From CAVPGP01 sp963718065 (lineage in GTDB: Bacteria; Actinomycetota; Thermoleophilia; Gaiellales; Gaiellaceae), in assembly GCA_963718065.1 (NCBI GenBank), contig CAVQYE010000015.1, positions 1-64,000 on the forward strand: a stretch of 64,000 nt of DNA. Direction: 5' to 3'. A program made the position numbers and the translations under genes. This document shows, in pieces, positions 18,553 to 26,939 of this stretch (within the stretch, counting starts at the first letter, position 1; each line of letters starts with the position of its first letter). The notes under the pieces are model-generated. The model did not search any database. It was not told the DNA's origin and was given only the letters and a program-made list of their open reading frames with translations.

Positions 18553-19184
18553 TATTTGCGCCCCTTCAGGACGAGCTTGCGGTCGTGCCAGGTGGCGCCC
18601 TCGGTGACGTGCGCGAGCAGCTCGCGGACCCGGTCGGCGTCCTCGCCATCGCAGCCGGTGCGCGCGAGCCACGGCTCGAGCTCATGCTCCTTGGGGAAGA
18701 CGCCCGAGTCCTCGATCGTCAGTCCGGCGCCCTCGAGGAACCCACGCCACTCCTCCTCGGTGTAGTTGCGCACGTGCGTCGGGTCGCGCAGCTTTTCGGC
18801 TTCCTCGACGCGCTCGTCGGTATAGAGCGTGTCCTCGACGAGAACGACGTCCTTCGCGACCCTGGCCATCTCGCGGACGGCCAGCTCGACGTCGTCGAAA
18901 TGGTGCGGTGCGATCCGCGTCGCCACCGTGTCGAACGACGAGTCTGCGAACGGGAGGTCCTCGGCCCGCGCGGTGGTGTCGGCGCCCATGCCCGGTGCGG
19001 AATCCGCGGTCACGACCTGGAACCCCCGCTCGCGCAGGCGCCGGGCGACGTGCCCGCCGCCGGTCGCCACGTCGATGGCCGTCTCGCCCTCGGCCCACGC
19101 GACGAGCGTGTCGAGATCCTCGCCGGCGGCATGCGAGGCAGAAGTCCGGTAGCTCTCGGCGCGCTCCGACCAGACATCGCTCAT
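18552..19184 (-). CDS. Class I SAM-dependent methyltransferase
   Basis: A 210-residue methyltransferase of the UbiE/Methyltransf_11 type. The SAM-binding motif I reads AIDVATGGGHVARRL, followed by the acidic position TADSAPGMG, and motif IV DSSFDTVATRIAPHHF. The C-terminal half is a lid with acidic and aromatic residues. It sits between sucC and sucD, overlapping the first by four bases and the second by one, which implies tight cotranscription. The substrate is unknown; it could be small-molecule or unrelated to the TCA cycle. Confidence 0.85.
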   Translation of the reverse strand: MSDVWSERAESYRTSASHAAGEDLDTLVAWAEGETAIDVATGGGHVARRLRERGFQVVTADSAPGMGADTTARAEDLPFADSSFDTVATRIAPHHFDDVELAVREMARVAKDVVLVEDTLYTDERVEEAEKLRDPTHVRNYTEEEWRGFLEGAGLTIEDSGVFPKEHELEPWLARTGCDGEDADRVRELLAHVTEGATWHDRKLVLKGRK

Positions 19185-20323
19185 CGGGCGAGCTCCACGG
19201 CCTTCTTCGCGGCGTCGAGCATCGTCGGCTCGACGTGGAGGTTCGGCGGCGCCGCGTCCTCCAGGATCTTTCGCCCCTCCTCGGCGTTCGTGCCGTCGAG
19301 ACGGACGACGATCGGCACGGAGATCTCCATCCGCTCGAGCGCCTCGAGGATGCCGCGCGCGACCTCGTCGCAGCGCGTGATCCCGCCGAAGATGTTGAAG
19401 AAGACCGACTTGACCTGCGGGTCGCGGGTGATCACCTCGAGCGCGTCGACGACGCCCTCGGCCGAGCCGCCGCCGCCGAGGTCGCAGAAGTTGGCCGGGC
19501 GCCCGCCCGCGACGACGACGACGTCCACGGTCGACATCGAGAGCCCGGCGCCGTTGCCGAGGATCCCGACCTCGCCGTCGAGCTTGACGTAGGTGACGCC
19601 CTTCTCGCGCGCGAACGACTCGAACGGGTCGGCGGCAGCGGTGTCACGCATCTCGGCAACGTCGGGGTGGCGATAGAGCGCTGCGTCGTCGACCGTGAAC
19701 TTCGAGTCGAGCGCCTTCACGACGCCCTCGGGCGTGACGATCAGCGGGTTGATCTCGCAGAGCATCGCGTCCTCTTCGATGAAGCAGCGGTAGAGCTTGC
19801 CGATGATGTCGAGCACCTGCTTCTGCTCGTTCGGGTCGTCGATCCCGGAGCGGTAGATCAGCCGCCGGCCCTGGTAGGGCTGGAAGCCCTCGAGCGGGTC
19901 GCTGTGCAGCCGGGAAAGCGCGTCGGGGTTCTCTTCGGCGACCTGCTCGATCTCGACTCCGCCCTCGCTCGTCAGCATGAAGAGCGCCTTCTTCTCGCCG
20001 CGGTCAAATGTGATCGAGAGGTAGTACTCCTTCGCGATCTCGGAGGCCTGCTCGATCCAGACCTTCTCGACGACGTGGCCCTTGATGTCGAGCCCGAGGA
20101 TCTCGCGTGCCTTCTGCTCGGCGTCGGCCGGGTCCTCGGCGAGCTTGACGCCGCCTGCCTTGCCGCGGCCGCCCGTCAGCACCTGGGCCTTGACAACGAC
20201 CTGCCCGCCGAGCTCCTCGGCTGCTGCGCGCGCCTCCTCGGGAGTTGTCGCGAGCCGCCCGTCGGAGACCGGGATCCCGTAGCGCCGGAAGAGCTCCTTG
20301 CCCTGATATTCGTGAAGGTCCAC
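19181..20323 (-). CDS. sucC: Succinyl-CoA synthetase beta subunit
   Basis: The nucleotide-binding partner of SucD, 380 residues. The ATP-grasp N-terminus begins MDLHEYQGKELFRRYGIPV from the GTG at 20323, and the nucleotide and Mg segments VVKAQVLTGGRGKAGGVK and CEINPLIVTPEG are intact. The C-terminal CoA-ligase domain contains NFCDLGGGGSAEGV and FFNIFGGITRCDEVA. Whether ATP or GTP is used cannot be decided here. It is the first gene of the sucC-methyltransferase-sucD operon and is divergent from the ABC transporter gene, 55 bp away. Confidence 0.95.
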   Translation of the reverse strand: MDLHEYQGKELFRRYGIPVSDGRLATTPEEARAAAEELGGQVVVKAQVLTGGRGKAGGVKLAEDPADAEQKAREILGLDIKGHVVEKVWIEQASEIAKEYYLSITFDRGEKKALFMLTSEGGVEIEQVAEENPDALSRLHSDPLEGFQPYQGRRLIYRSGIDDPNEQKQVLDIIGKLYRCFIEEDAMLCEINPLIVTPEGVVKALDSKFTVDDAALYRHPDVAEMRDTAAADPFESFAREKGVTYVKLDGEVGILGNGAGLSMSTVDVVVVAGGRPANFCDLGGGGSAEGVVDALEVITRDPQVKSVFFNIFGGITRCDEVARGILEALERMEISVPIVVRLDGTNAEEGRKILEDAAPPNLHVEPTMLDAAKKAVELAR

Positions 20324-20378
20324 GGCGGGCGAGTCTAGCCACGGGGCCGCGAGTCGGGAGGCAGGTACCGTTGCCGCG

Positions 20379-21371
20379 ATGGACGGTGCTGACGCGATCG
20401 TCGTCGAGGGGCTTCGGAAGCGGTACGGCCAGGTGCAGGCGCTGGACGGCGTCTCGTTCTCCGTGCACGACGGCGAGGTCTTCGGGCTGCTCGGGCCGAA
20501 CGGCGCCGGCAAGTCGACGACGATCCGCACGCTGGCGACACTGACGGTGCCCGATGAGGGACGAGCGCTCGTCGCCGGGCACGACGTCCGGCGCAAGGCG
20601 CAGGCGGTGCGCCGGGCAATCGGCTACGTGCCACAGGACTCGGGCGCCGACACGTATGCGACCGGGCGGGAGAACCTGATGTTGCAGGGACGCATCCAAG
20701 GCATGGGCGGCAAGGCGCTGCGCGACCGGGTCGACGAGCTGCTCGGCCTCGTCGGGATCGTCGAGGCGGCGGACCGGGTCGTGCGCGGCTACTCCGGCGG
20801 CATGCGTCGCCGGCTCGACATCGCGCTCGGGCTCGTGCACCGCCCGCGCGTCCTCTTCCTCGACGAGCCGACGACGGGCCTCGACCCGGAGGCGCGCGTG
20901 GCGATGTGGGACGAAGTGCGCAGGCTCGCGACGCAGGAGAGCCTGACGATCCTCTTGACGACGCACTACCTCGAGGAGGCCGACGAGCTCGCCCAGCGCG
21001 TGGCGATCGTCTCGCGGGGCCAGGTCGTCGTCGAGGGAGAGCCGGAGGAGCTGAAGCGCGCCTTGCAAGGCGACGCGCTCTACGTCGAGCTCGCCGACGG
21101 GCGCACCGAGGAGGCGTTGCGCCTGGTCGAGGCGGCGGGGGCGAAGCCGGAGACCGTGCTCGACGGCCGGACGATCGTCGCGCGGGCCGACGACGGCGGC
21201 CGGGCGCTCCCGCGTGTGCTGGCCGCGCTCGACCAGGCAGGCATCGGCGTCGCCACCGTGTCGGTGCACCGGCCCTCGCTCGACGACGTCTATCTCCACT
21301 ACACCGGCCGCGACTTCGGCGAGGAGGATCGCGCTCAGCCCGGCGCGGTGCGGGTGGCAGGCGGACGATGA
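20379..21371 (+). CDS. ABC transporter ATPase, DrrA type
   Basis: The ATP-binding subunit of a type-2 ABC exporter, 330 residues. It has Walker A GPNGAGKSTTI, Q-loop YVPQDSG, signature YSGGMRRRL, Walker B VLFLDEPTTGLDP and switch His in LTTHYLEEAD. A C-terminal extension of about 100 residues ending in VHRPSLDDVYLHYTGRDF is typical of the DrrA/daunorubicin-resistance subfamily. Its TGA overlaps the ATG of the permease gene. The substrate (drug, lipid or peptide) is not predictable. Confidence 0.92.
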   Translation: MDGADAIVVEGLRKRYGQVQALDGVSFSVHDGEVFGLLGPNGAGKSTTIRTLATLTVPDEGRALVAGHDVRRKAQAVRRAIGYVPQDSGADTYATGRENLMLQGRIQGMGGKALRDRVDELLGLVGIVEAADRVVRGYSGGMRRRLDIALGLVHRPRVLFLDEPTTGLDPEARVAMWDEVRRLATQESLTILLTTHYLEEADELAQRVAIVSRGQVVVEGEPEELKRALQGDALYVELADGRTEEALRLVEAAGAKPETVLDGRTIVARADDGGRALPRVLAALDQAGIGVATVSVHRPSLDDVYLHYTGRDFGEEDRAQPGAVRVAGGR

Positions 21372-22138
21372 CGACGGCCCGCCACACCTGGTTCTTCATC
21401 GGGCGCCAGGTGCGCAACCTGCTCCGAGAGCCGATCTGGGTCGCGATCACGCTGGTGCAGCCGATGATCTGGCTCCTGCTCTACGGGCAGCTGTTTTCGC
21501 GGGTGCCTTCATTGCGCGCCGGCGCCGACTCGTATGTCGAGTTCCTCGCGCCGGGCGTCGTTGTCATGAACGCGTTCTTCGGCGCCACGTGGAGCGGGAT
21601 GGCGATGATCGACGACCTGAACAAGAAGTGGGTCGAGCGCTTCCTCGCCACGCCTGTGAGCCGGCTCGCGATCGTGCTCTCGCAGGTCGCCCGCGCCGGC
21701 CTGACTGCGATCGTGCAGGCGCTCGTGATCCTGATCGTCGGCCTGGCGCTCGGCGTGCGCGTCCACGGCGGCGTCGCGGGCTGGTTCGTCGTCCTGCTGG
21801 CGGCGGCGCTGATCGCGACCGTCTTCGCCGGCATCTCGCAGGGAATCGCATTGCTCGTTCGCCGCGAAGCGACGATGATCGGGGTCGCGAACTTCATCGG
21901 CCTGCCGCTCATGTTCCTCTCCTCGATCCTCATCAGCCGAGAACAGATGCCCGACTGGATGGACTTCCTCGCCAAGTTCAACCCGGTGAACTGGGCTTCC
22001 GACGCCGCGCGCTTCGCGATCGTCTCGGGCGGCCACTGGAGCTCGATCAGCGTGGATCTCGGGCTGCTGCTCGCCGCCACCGCAGTCACGAGCTCGTTCG
22101 CCACCTGGACGTTCAAGGCGTACCAGAGGTCGCTCTGA
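21368..22138 (+). CDS. ABC-2 type permease, DrrB-like
   Basis: The membrane subunit paired with the ATPase, 256 residues with six predicted helices (ITLVQPMIWLLLYGQLF, FLAPGVVVMNAFFGA, GLTAIVQALVILIVGLAL, WFVVLLAAALIATVF, FIGLPLMFLSSILIS and a last C-terminal one). The motif FNPVNWASDAAR before the last helix is typical of DrrB/NodJ permeases. The ATG at 21368 overlaps the ATPase stop by four bases, and the stop overlaps the next gene by one base, giving a three-gene operon. Confidence 0.9.
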   Translation: MTTARHTWFFIGRQVRNLLREPIWVAITLVQPMIWLLLYGQLFSRVPSLRAGADSYVEFLAPGVVVMNAFFGATWSGMAMIDDLNKKWVERFLATPVSRLAIVLSQVARAGLTAIVQALVILIVGLALGVRVHGGVAGWFVVLLAAALIATVFAGISQGIALLVRREATMIGVANFIGLPLMFLSSILISREQMPDWMDFLAKFNPVNWASDAARFAIVSGGHWSSISVDLGLLLAATAVTSSFATWTFKAYQRSL

Positions 22139-22632
22139 TGCGCCGGCTCGTTGTCGCGGCGGTCGTTGCGCTCGCACTGGCCGCGCCGGCGGCGGCGGCC
22201 GACGTGCCCCTGAACTGGCGGGAGCACGTCACGGACGGCAAGGGTCACGTGGTGATGACCTTCGAGGTGCGTGGCCTCGTCTTCGACAAGACGGGCTGGG
22301 CGGCCGCGATCAGCTTCACCAACAACTCGAAGCGCACGGTGTCGATCAATCCGGATTTCGGGCTCGCGCTCTACAAGGCGAAACACGGCACCGAGCATGC
22401 GAACCGCCTCCTCGTCGCAGCGAGGGTCGATCCGAAGATGCCGACGAGGCTCGGCCCGGGCAAGCGCTGGCGCGGCGCGATCGGAGGCAACGGCAAGCCT
22501 CCCGTCGGCATGTACGTCCGGGTCGTCTTCGGCTACTTCACCGGCCTCTCGGTGGAGGGCGCCCCCGGCGGCTTCACCTGGGTCACCGATCACGCGTACC
22601 GGATGAAGAAGCCGTCCGGCCCCGTCGCCTGA
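22138..22632 (+). CDS. Secreted hypothetical protein in the ABC exporter operon
   Basis: A 164-residue protein with a clear signal peptide (MRRLVVAAVVALALAAPAAAA). The mature part looks beta-rich and resembles immunoglobulin-like accessory domains (MTFEVRGLVFDKTGWAAAISFTNNSKRTVSI). No named family was recognised. Its ATG overlaps the permease TGA, so it is presumably co-expressed and may act with the exporter outside the membrane; that role is inferred from position only. Confidence 0.7.
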   Translation: MRRLVVAAVVALALAAPAAAADVPLNWREHVTDGKGHVVMTFEVRGLVFDKTGWAAAISFTNNSKRTVSINPDFGLALYKAKHGTEHANRLLVAARVDPKMPTRLGPGKRWRGAIGGNGKPPVGMYVRVVFGYFTGLSVEGAPGGFTWVTDHAYRMKKPSGPVA

Positions 22633-22654
22633 CAGCCGCCATTTTCCAGGCGAT

Positions 22655-22718
22655 GGCCACGTCCCTTCGGGACGTGTCCTTGCCTCTGAGGCAGGGGCGT
22701 GGCGGGAACCGCCACGCC
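22655..22718. repeat. Dispersed palindromic element, copy 1 (three hairpins)
   Basis: Three adjacent inverted repeats: ACGTCCC/GGGACGT around TTC; CCTTGCCTC/GAGGCAGG around the shared TGA; and GGCGTGGCGG/CCGCCACGCC around GAA. The middle core TGTCCTTGCCTCTGAGGCAG recurs at 22764 and in inverse form near 55950. It lies between converging genes. Confidence 0.7.
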
Positions 22719-22763
22719 GAACGGGACGGTGCCCCTCGCGGGAGCAGGGCATTTGCACCAACG

Positions 22764-22797
22764 AGACATGTCCTTGCCTCTGAGGCAGGGACATGTC
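22764..22797. repeat. Dispersed palindromic element, copy 2
   Basis: A near-perfect 16-bp stem: arms GACATGTCC and GGACATGTC flank the common core TTGCCTCTGAGGCAG. The core is identical to copy 1, while the outer arms differ yet remain complementary. Confidence 0.75.
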
Positions 22798-22812
22798 GCA
22801 AAAGGGCAGGTG

Positions 22813-24582
22813 TCAGGCCCCCGCGAGGACGCAGATCACCTGCCCCGTCTTCACCGGTAGCCCTGCCGCGACGGAGAGCTCCGAGACGACGCCCGCGCGG
22901 TGGGCCTGCACCTCGTTCTCCATCTTCATCGCCTCGACGATGCACAGCACCTGGCCCGCCTCGACCTCGTCGCCGTCGGCGACGGCGACCGACAGCACCG
23001 TGCCCTGCATCGGGCTGACGACCGCGCCCGATGCGCCGCCGCCCTTCTCCGCCGCGTGGCGCTCGTGCCGGCGGCGGGCCAGGTCGGCCCACATCGGCTC
23101 GGGGCGCAGAAGCGTCACCTCGAGCCGGCGCCCGTCGACCTCGACGGCGAGCGGCTCCTCGCGCGACCGCGCCGCAGACTGCTGGTGGCCGCCGGCCGGC
23201 GTCGAGAGCTCGACGGCCCGCGCAGCCAGTTGCTCCGACTCGACGACGCCGTGGCAGGTCGCGCCCTCGATGAAGCACGGGTGCCGCAACAGCGCCCGGT
23301 GGAAGCCGAGCAGCGTCGACGTCCCCTCGATCACAAACTCGTCGAGCGCGCGCAGCATTCGTGCCCTGGCGTGCTCGCGGTCGGCGCCGCGGACGATCAG
23401 CTTGGCGATCATCGGGTCGTAGAGCGCGGAGATCACCGAGCCCTCGTCGACCCCCGAGTCGACGCGAACGCCGGGGCCGCCGGGCTCGCGGTAGCGGACG
23501 ATCGGGCCGGGCGCGGGCAGAAAGCCGTTCGACGGATCCTCGGCGTTGATCCGGCACTCGATCGACCAGCCTCGCAAGACGACGTCGTTCTGCGTCACCG
23601 ACAGCGGCTCGCCGAGAGCGATGCGCACCTGCTCGCGGACGAGATCGATGCCCGTCACCTCCTCGGTGACCGTGTGCTCGACCTGAATGCGTGTGTTCAT
23701 CTCCATGAAGTAGTACGAGCCGTCTGGCGCGAGCAGGCCCTCGATCGTCCCCGCACTCCGATAGCCGGCCGCACGCGCGGCGCCGACCGCGATCTGGCCG
23801 ATCCTCGCCCGCAGCGCCTCGTCGACCGCCGGCGACGGCGTCTCCTCGACGAGCTTCTGATGCCGGCGCTGGATCGTGCAGTCGCGCTCGCCGAGGTGGA
23901 TCACGTTGCCGTGCTCGTCCGCGAGCACCTGCACCTCGACGTGGCGCGGATCCTCGAGGTAGCGCTCGACGTACACCGACGAGTCGGCGAAGTACGACTG
24001 GCCCTCGCGGCTGGCCGACTCGAACGCCCGCTGCGCCTCGCCCGCCGAGTGGACGATCTTCATGCCCTTGCCGCCGCCACCTGCCGCCGCCTTGATGATC
24101 AGCGGATAGCCGATCTCCTCGCCGAGGCGGACGACCTCCTCGGCCGAGCCGACCGGGTCCGTCGTGCCGGGGATGATCGGGACGCCGGCCGCCTGCATCG
24201 CGGCCCGCGCGGCGGTCTTCGAGCCCATCAGCTCGATCGAGGCCGGCGGCGGGCCGATCCAGACGAGCCCTGCCTCCTCGACGGCCCGCGCGAACTGGGC
24301 GTTCTCGGCGAGGAACCCGTAGCCGGGATGCACCGCTCCCGCGCCCGAGCGGGCCGCGGCGTCGAGCAGCTTGTCGATCCTCAGGTAGCTGTCGGCCGCC
24401 GTCTCGCCGCCGAGCGCGTACGCCTCGTCCGCGTCCCGGGCGTGGCGCGCGCTGCGGTCAGTGGCCGAATAGACGGCGACCGACCCGAGCCCGAGCTCGC
24501 GCAGGGTGCGGAAGATGCGAATCGCGATCTCGCCGCGATTCGCCACCAGCACCTTCTCGAAACGCGCCTGCTGCGAGGACAT
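22813..24582 (-). CDS. Acyl-CoA carboxylase alpha chain (biotin carboxylase + biotin carrier)
   Basis: Carboxylates biotin with bicarbonate and ATP and carries it to a carboxyltransferase; probably acetyl- and/or propionyl-CoA is the final acceptor. The 589-residue protein has biotin carboxylase (about 8-455: VLVANRGEIAIRIFRTLRELG, GYGFLAENAQFA, GGGGKGMKIV, MEMNTRIQVEHTVTEE), a linker, and a biotinyl domain with the acceptor Lys in VEAMKMENEV. This is the AccA3-type fusion of actinobacteria. The start is ATG at 24582 (MSSQQARFEKV). Its likely partner, the beta chain, is encoded at 30360-31952. Divergent from pgsA with 21 bp between. Confidence 0.93.
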   Translation of the reverse strand: MSSQQARFEKVLVANRGEIAIRIFRTLRELGLGSVAVYSATDRSARHARDADEAYALGGETAADSYLRIDKLLDAAARSGAGAVHPGYGFLAENAQFARAVEEAGLVWIGPPPASIELMGSKTAARAAMQAAGVPIIPGTTDPVGSAEEVVRLGEEIGYPLIIKAAAGGGGKGMKIVHSAGEAQRAFESASREGQSYFADSSVYVERYLEDPRHVEVQVLADEHGNVIHLGERDCTIQRRHQKLVEETPSPAVDEALRARIGQIAVGAARAAGYRSAGTIEGLLAPDGSYYFMEMNTRIQVEHTVTEEVTGIDLVREQVRIALGEPLSVTQNDVVLRGWSIECRINAEDPSNGFLPAPGPIVRYREPGGPGVRVDSGVDEGSVISALYDPMIAKLIVRGADREHARARMLRALDEFVIEGTSTLLGFHRALLRHPCFIEGATCHGVVESEQLAARAVELSTPAGGHQQSAARSREEPLAVEVDGRRLEVTLLRPEPMWADLARRRHERHAAEKGGGASGAVVSPMQGTVLSVAVADGDEVEAGQVLCIVEAMKMENEVQAHRAGVVSELSVAAGLPVKTGQVICVLAGA

Positions 24583-24603
24583 GGCCGCGTATTCTCCTGA
24601 TCC

Positions 24604-25152
24604 GTGACTCACGCCGACCAGCTCACCGTCGCCCGCGCCGTCTCGGTGCCGATCGTCGTCCTGCTCTACGCCCTCGACTTCCACGGGCACGACTACTGGG
24701 CCACCGGCGTCTTCATCGTCGCGATGGCGACCGACTGGTTCGACGGCAGGCTCGCACGCAGGCAGGGGCGCACGTCGGCCCTCGGCTCGCTGCTCGACCC
24801 GATCGCCGACAAGCTCCTCGTGCTGTCGGCGATGATCGTGCTGATCGACGAAGGCGTCTTCCCGGCCTGGATGGTCGCGGCGATCGTGGCGCGCGAGCTG
24901 CTGATTTCGGGACTACGTCTCGCGGCGATCGAGCGCGGCGTGGTCATCTCGGCGCGCGACCTCGGCAAGTGGAAGACGTGGTCGCAGGCGGTCGCGGTCG
25001 GGATCGGCGGCTTCGCAGCCGCAGGCGCCTGGGACGACACGATCGCCTGGTGGGCGCTCGTCGTCGCGCTCGTGCTGACGTGGGTCTCCGGGCTGGACTA
25101 CGCCCGTGTTGCGCCGCGGCTGCTCCGCGGCCGGCCGGCATCTTCCCCTTAG
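24604..25152 (+). CDS. pgsA: CDP-alcohol phosphatidyltransferase (PgsA-like)
   Basis: A membrane enzyme of 182 residues that joins CDP-diacylglycerol to glycerol-3-phosphate on the route to phosphatidylglycerol. The CDP-alcohol motif is complete: DWFDGRLARRQGRTSALGSLLDPIADK (positions about 39-65, with the four Asp and the Gly/Arg pattern). Five or so hydrophobic segments surround it. The start is GTG at 24604. A paralogous function (phosphatidylinositol-phosphate synthase) is less likely because of the overall length and motif context, but not excluded. Confidence 0.85.
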   Translation: MTHADQLTVARAVSVPIVVLLYALDFHGHDYWATGVFIVAMATDWFDGRLARRQGRTSALGSLLDPIADKLLVLSAMIVLIDEGVFPAWMVAAIVARELLISGLRLAAIERGVVISARDLGKWKTWSQAVAVGIGGFAAAGAWDDTIAWWALVVALVLTWVSGLDYARVAPRLLRGRPASSP

Positions 25153-25155
25153 AGG

Positions 25156-25335
25156 CTAGGCGGCGAGGGCCGGGCGGGTGGCGCACCAGTCGTCGAACGC
25201 TGCCCAGCGGGCGAGGTACTCATTGAGGCGGACGAGCCCGTCCTCGACCTCGGCGCGCACCGCGAACATGCAGTGAACGCAGTAGGGGCGTTCCGACGCG
25301 GTCTCACATTCTTCGCAGCGGATGCACAGCATCAT
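25156..25335 (-). CDS. Small cysteine-rich protein (59 residues)
   Basis: A short frame starting with two ATGs at 25335. The N-terminus MMLCIRCEECETASERPYCVHC holds five Cys in two CxxC pairs plus one, a likely zinc ribbon. A predicted amphipathic helix follows (VRAEVEDGLVRLNEYLARWAAF) and a C-terminal DDWCATRP. No named family recognised. It is arranged in tandem with another small gene upstream on the same strand, 30 bp away, and converges with pgsA. Confidence 0.55.
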   Translation of the reverse strand: MMLCIRCEECETASERPYCVHCMFAVRAEVEDGLVRLNEYLARWAAFDDWCATRPALAA

Positions 25336-25365
25336 GCGGTGTCAACGAATGACAGACCGCTGCCG

Positions 25366-25539
25366 TTACGGCCGGCCCGGGTACGGGCCGCCGGCCTGGA
25401 GGCTCTCGCGGATGCCGGCCCGCCACCAGGGGCCCGGATCCGACGCCGTGGCCGTTTCACTGCGGAGAGCCCGGTCGACCGCCGCGGCAACTGCGTCGGC
25501 GATCTCCGCCTCAGGCTCCGGCGTCAGCTCGATCTCCAC
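25366..25539 (-). CDS. Small acidic protein (57 residues)
   Basis: A GTG-initiated frame at 25539 encoding an acidic N-terminal helix (IELTPEPEAEIADAVAAAVDRAL) and a tail with DPGPWWRAGIRESLQAGG. Codon usage and the aromatic motif argue for a real gene. Size and layout vaguely recall acyl-CoA carboxylase epsilon subunits, and carboxylase genes flank this region, but similarity is too weak to name it. Followed by the small Cys-rich gene. Confidence 0.45.
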   Translation of the reverse strand: MEIELTPEPEAEIADAVAAAVDRALRSETATASDPGPWWRAGIRESLQAGGPYPGRP

Positions 25540-25599
25540 AGCCCGACCCTACTGTGCAGGGCCTAAAGGGAACCCGGGTGCAGGCCGATTGAAAGGTCG

Positions 25600-26682
25600 A
25601 TGCGTCGCCTCGTCGTTCTCTCCGCCCTGGTCCTGAGCCTGCCGGTCGCCGCCGCCGCGACGACTCTCGCGAGCGGGCGCTCGTGGGCGCAGCCGGAGAT
25701 CAAGGCCACGGTCGCCGCCGGCCTCATGTCGGGCGGCCCGGCCGGCTTCCGCCCCAACGACCCGCTGCTGCCGCTCGATCTCTCCCAGATCGTCACCGGC
25801 CTCGCGGCGGCCCAGGCCGACCCGGAGGCGACGGAGCCGATGCCGGGCTCTCTGCCGGTCGAGACCCCTGTCACGCCCGTGACGCCCGCACCGCCCCCGA
25901 AGCCCACGACGCCGCAGAAGCCCGTCACGCTCGCCGCGCTCGACACCTCGCTCGTGCGCGCGGAAGGCCTCGGCGACGCCGCCTACCGGTTCTACCTCGG
26001 CGCTCGCCGGGCCGGGCTCGCGCCACCGTCGCGGTTCGGCACCGAGACCGTCGCGCGCCTGATCGGCCTCCGCCTCAACCACCCCGCGTCCCAGGACGCG
26101 CTCGAGCTGCAGCCGGCCGAGCCGGCAACGCGCGCCGAGGCCGCGTACTCGGCCGCCCGCGCGCTCGAGCTCGGCGACGAGACCCGCCAGTGGGTGAAGG
26201 ACACCAGTGCCACCTTCGACCTCGGGCCGCTGACGCCCTGGCAGCGCCGGATCCTGACCACAGCCGTGCGCTTCATCGGCTTCCCGTACGTCTGGGGCGG
26301 CGAGGACGAGAAGCTCGAGCGCGGCTTCGACTGCTCGGGGTTCGTCTGGCGCGTCTACAAGCTGCAGGCGTATGCCGGCGGCGAGGCCTTGCCGGCAACG
26401 CTCAAGGGCCGCACGACCTACCAGATGTCTGGCGAGGTCAAGCCGGCGGCGCGGATCGGCTTCGACGACCTGCTCCCCGGCGACGTCGTCTTCTTCGGGC
26501 CGAAAGGCGAGCGCTCGAAGCCGAAGGAGATCGACCATATGGGCCTCTATCTCGGCAACGGCTGGCTGATCCACTCTTCCGGCTACGGCGTCGCGCTCAC
26601 GCCTCTCGACGGCTGGTATCGCGAGGAATTCGCCTGGGCCAGGCGCCCCCTCGCGGAGGCAGGGCTCGATTCACTCTCGTGA
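25600..26682 (+). CDS. Secreted NlpC/P60 peptidoglycan hydrolase
   Basis: A 360-residue exported endopeptidase expected to cut peptide stems of peptidoglycan. It has a signal peptide (residues 1-20), then an SLH-like or helical region (about 30-190) interrupted by a Pro/Thr-rich linker TPVTPVTPAPPPKPTTPQKP. The C-terminal NlpC/P60 domain (about 225-345) has the nucleophile in FDCSGFVWRVY, the His in DHMGLYLGNGWLIHSSG and the region LLPGDVVFFGP. The start is ATG at 25600. Monocistronic. Confidence 0.88.
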   Translation: MRRLVVLSALVLSLPVAAAATTLASGRSWAQPEIKATVAAGLMSGGPAGFRPNDPLLPLDLSQIVTGLAAAQADPEATEPMPGSLPVETPVTPVTPAPPPKPTTPQKPVTLAALDTSLVRAEGLGDAAYRFYLGARRAGLAPPSRFGTETVARLIGLRLNHPASQDALELQPAEPATRAEAAYSAARALELGDETRQWVKDTSATFDLGPLTPWQRRILTTAVRFIGFPYVWGGEDEKLERGFDCSGFVWRVYKLQAYAGGEALPATLKGRTTYQMSGEVKPAARIGFDDLLPGDVVFFGPKGERSKPKEIDHMGLYLGNGWLIHSSGYGVALTPLDGWYREEFAWARRPLAEAGLDSLS

Positions 26683-26804
26683 GGGGCGCGATTCCCTGAC
26701 ATGAGGGATCGCGCTGGTTGACATTGATCACCCCTTCGGGTGATTCGTGACGGCCTCCGATGGGAAAGAATCCCCGCATAACTCGGCGTCGTCTGGAGGC
26801 ACGG

Positions 26805-26915
26805 ATGTTGCAGTGGCATCCCAAGTTGTTTGCGGTTCTCGCCCTCGTGGCACTGGTTTTCGCAGCTCTTCTGGGCGGCGTGAGCTGGAATGAGTTCGCA
26901 AACTTCAACTGGTAA
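26805..26915 (+). CDS. Small hydrophobic membrane peptide (36 residues)
   Basis: The ATG at 26805 is preceded by TGGAGG at a proper distance. The peptide starts MLQWHPKL, continues with a transmembrane stretch FAVLALVALVFAALLGGV and ends WNEFANFNW. The good ribosome site and one-helix design mark it as a real small membrane protein; no family name is known to me. It precedes the GGDEF/HD-GYP gene on the same strand by 24 bp and may be cotranscribed. Confidence 0.6.
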   Translation: MLQWHPKLFAVLALVALVFAALLGGVSWNEFANFNW

Positions 26916-26939
26916 GCGAACGTTCTCGATGAGCCGCGG

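Noticed and set aside
22583..23557. Minus-strand frame overlapping the carboxylase alpha chain and running into the palindromic repeats
   Set aside because: Only a shifted translation of the biotin carboxylase; the real stop is at 22813.
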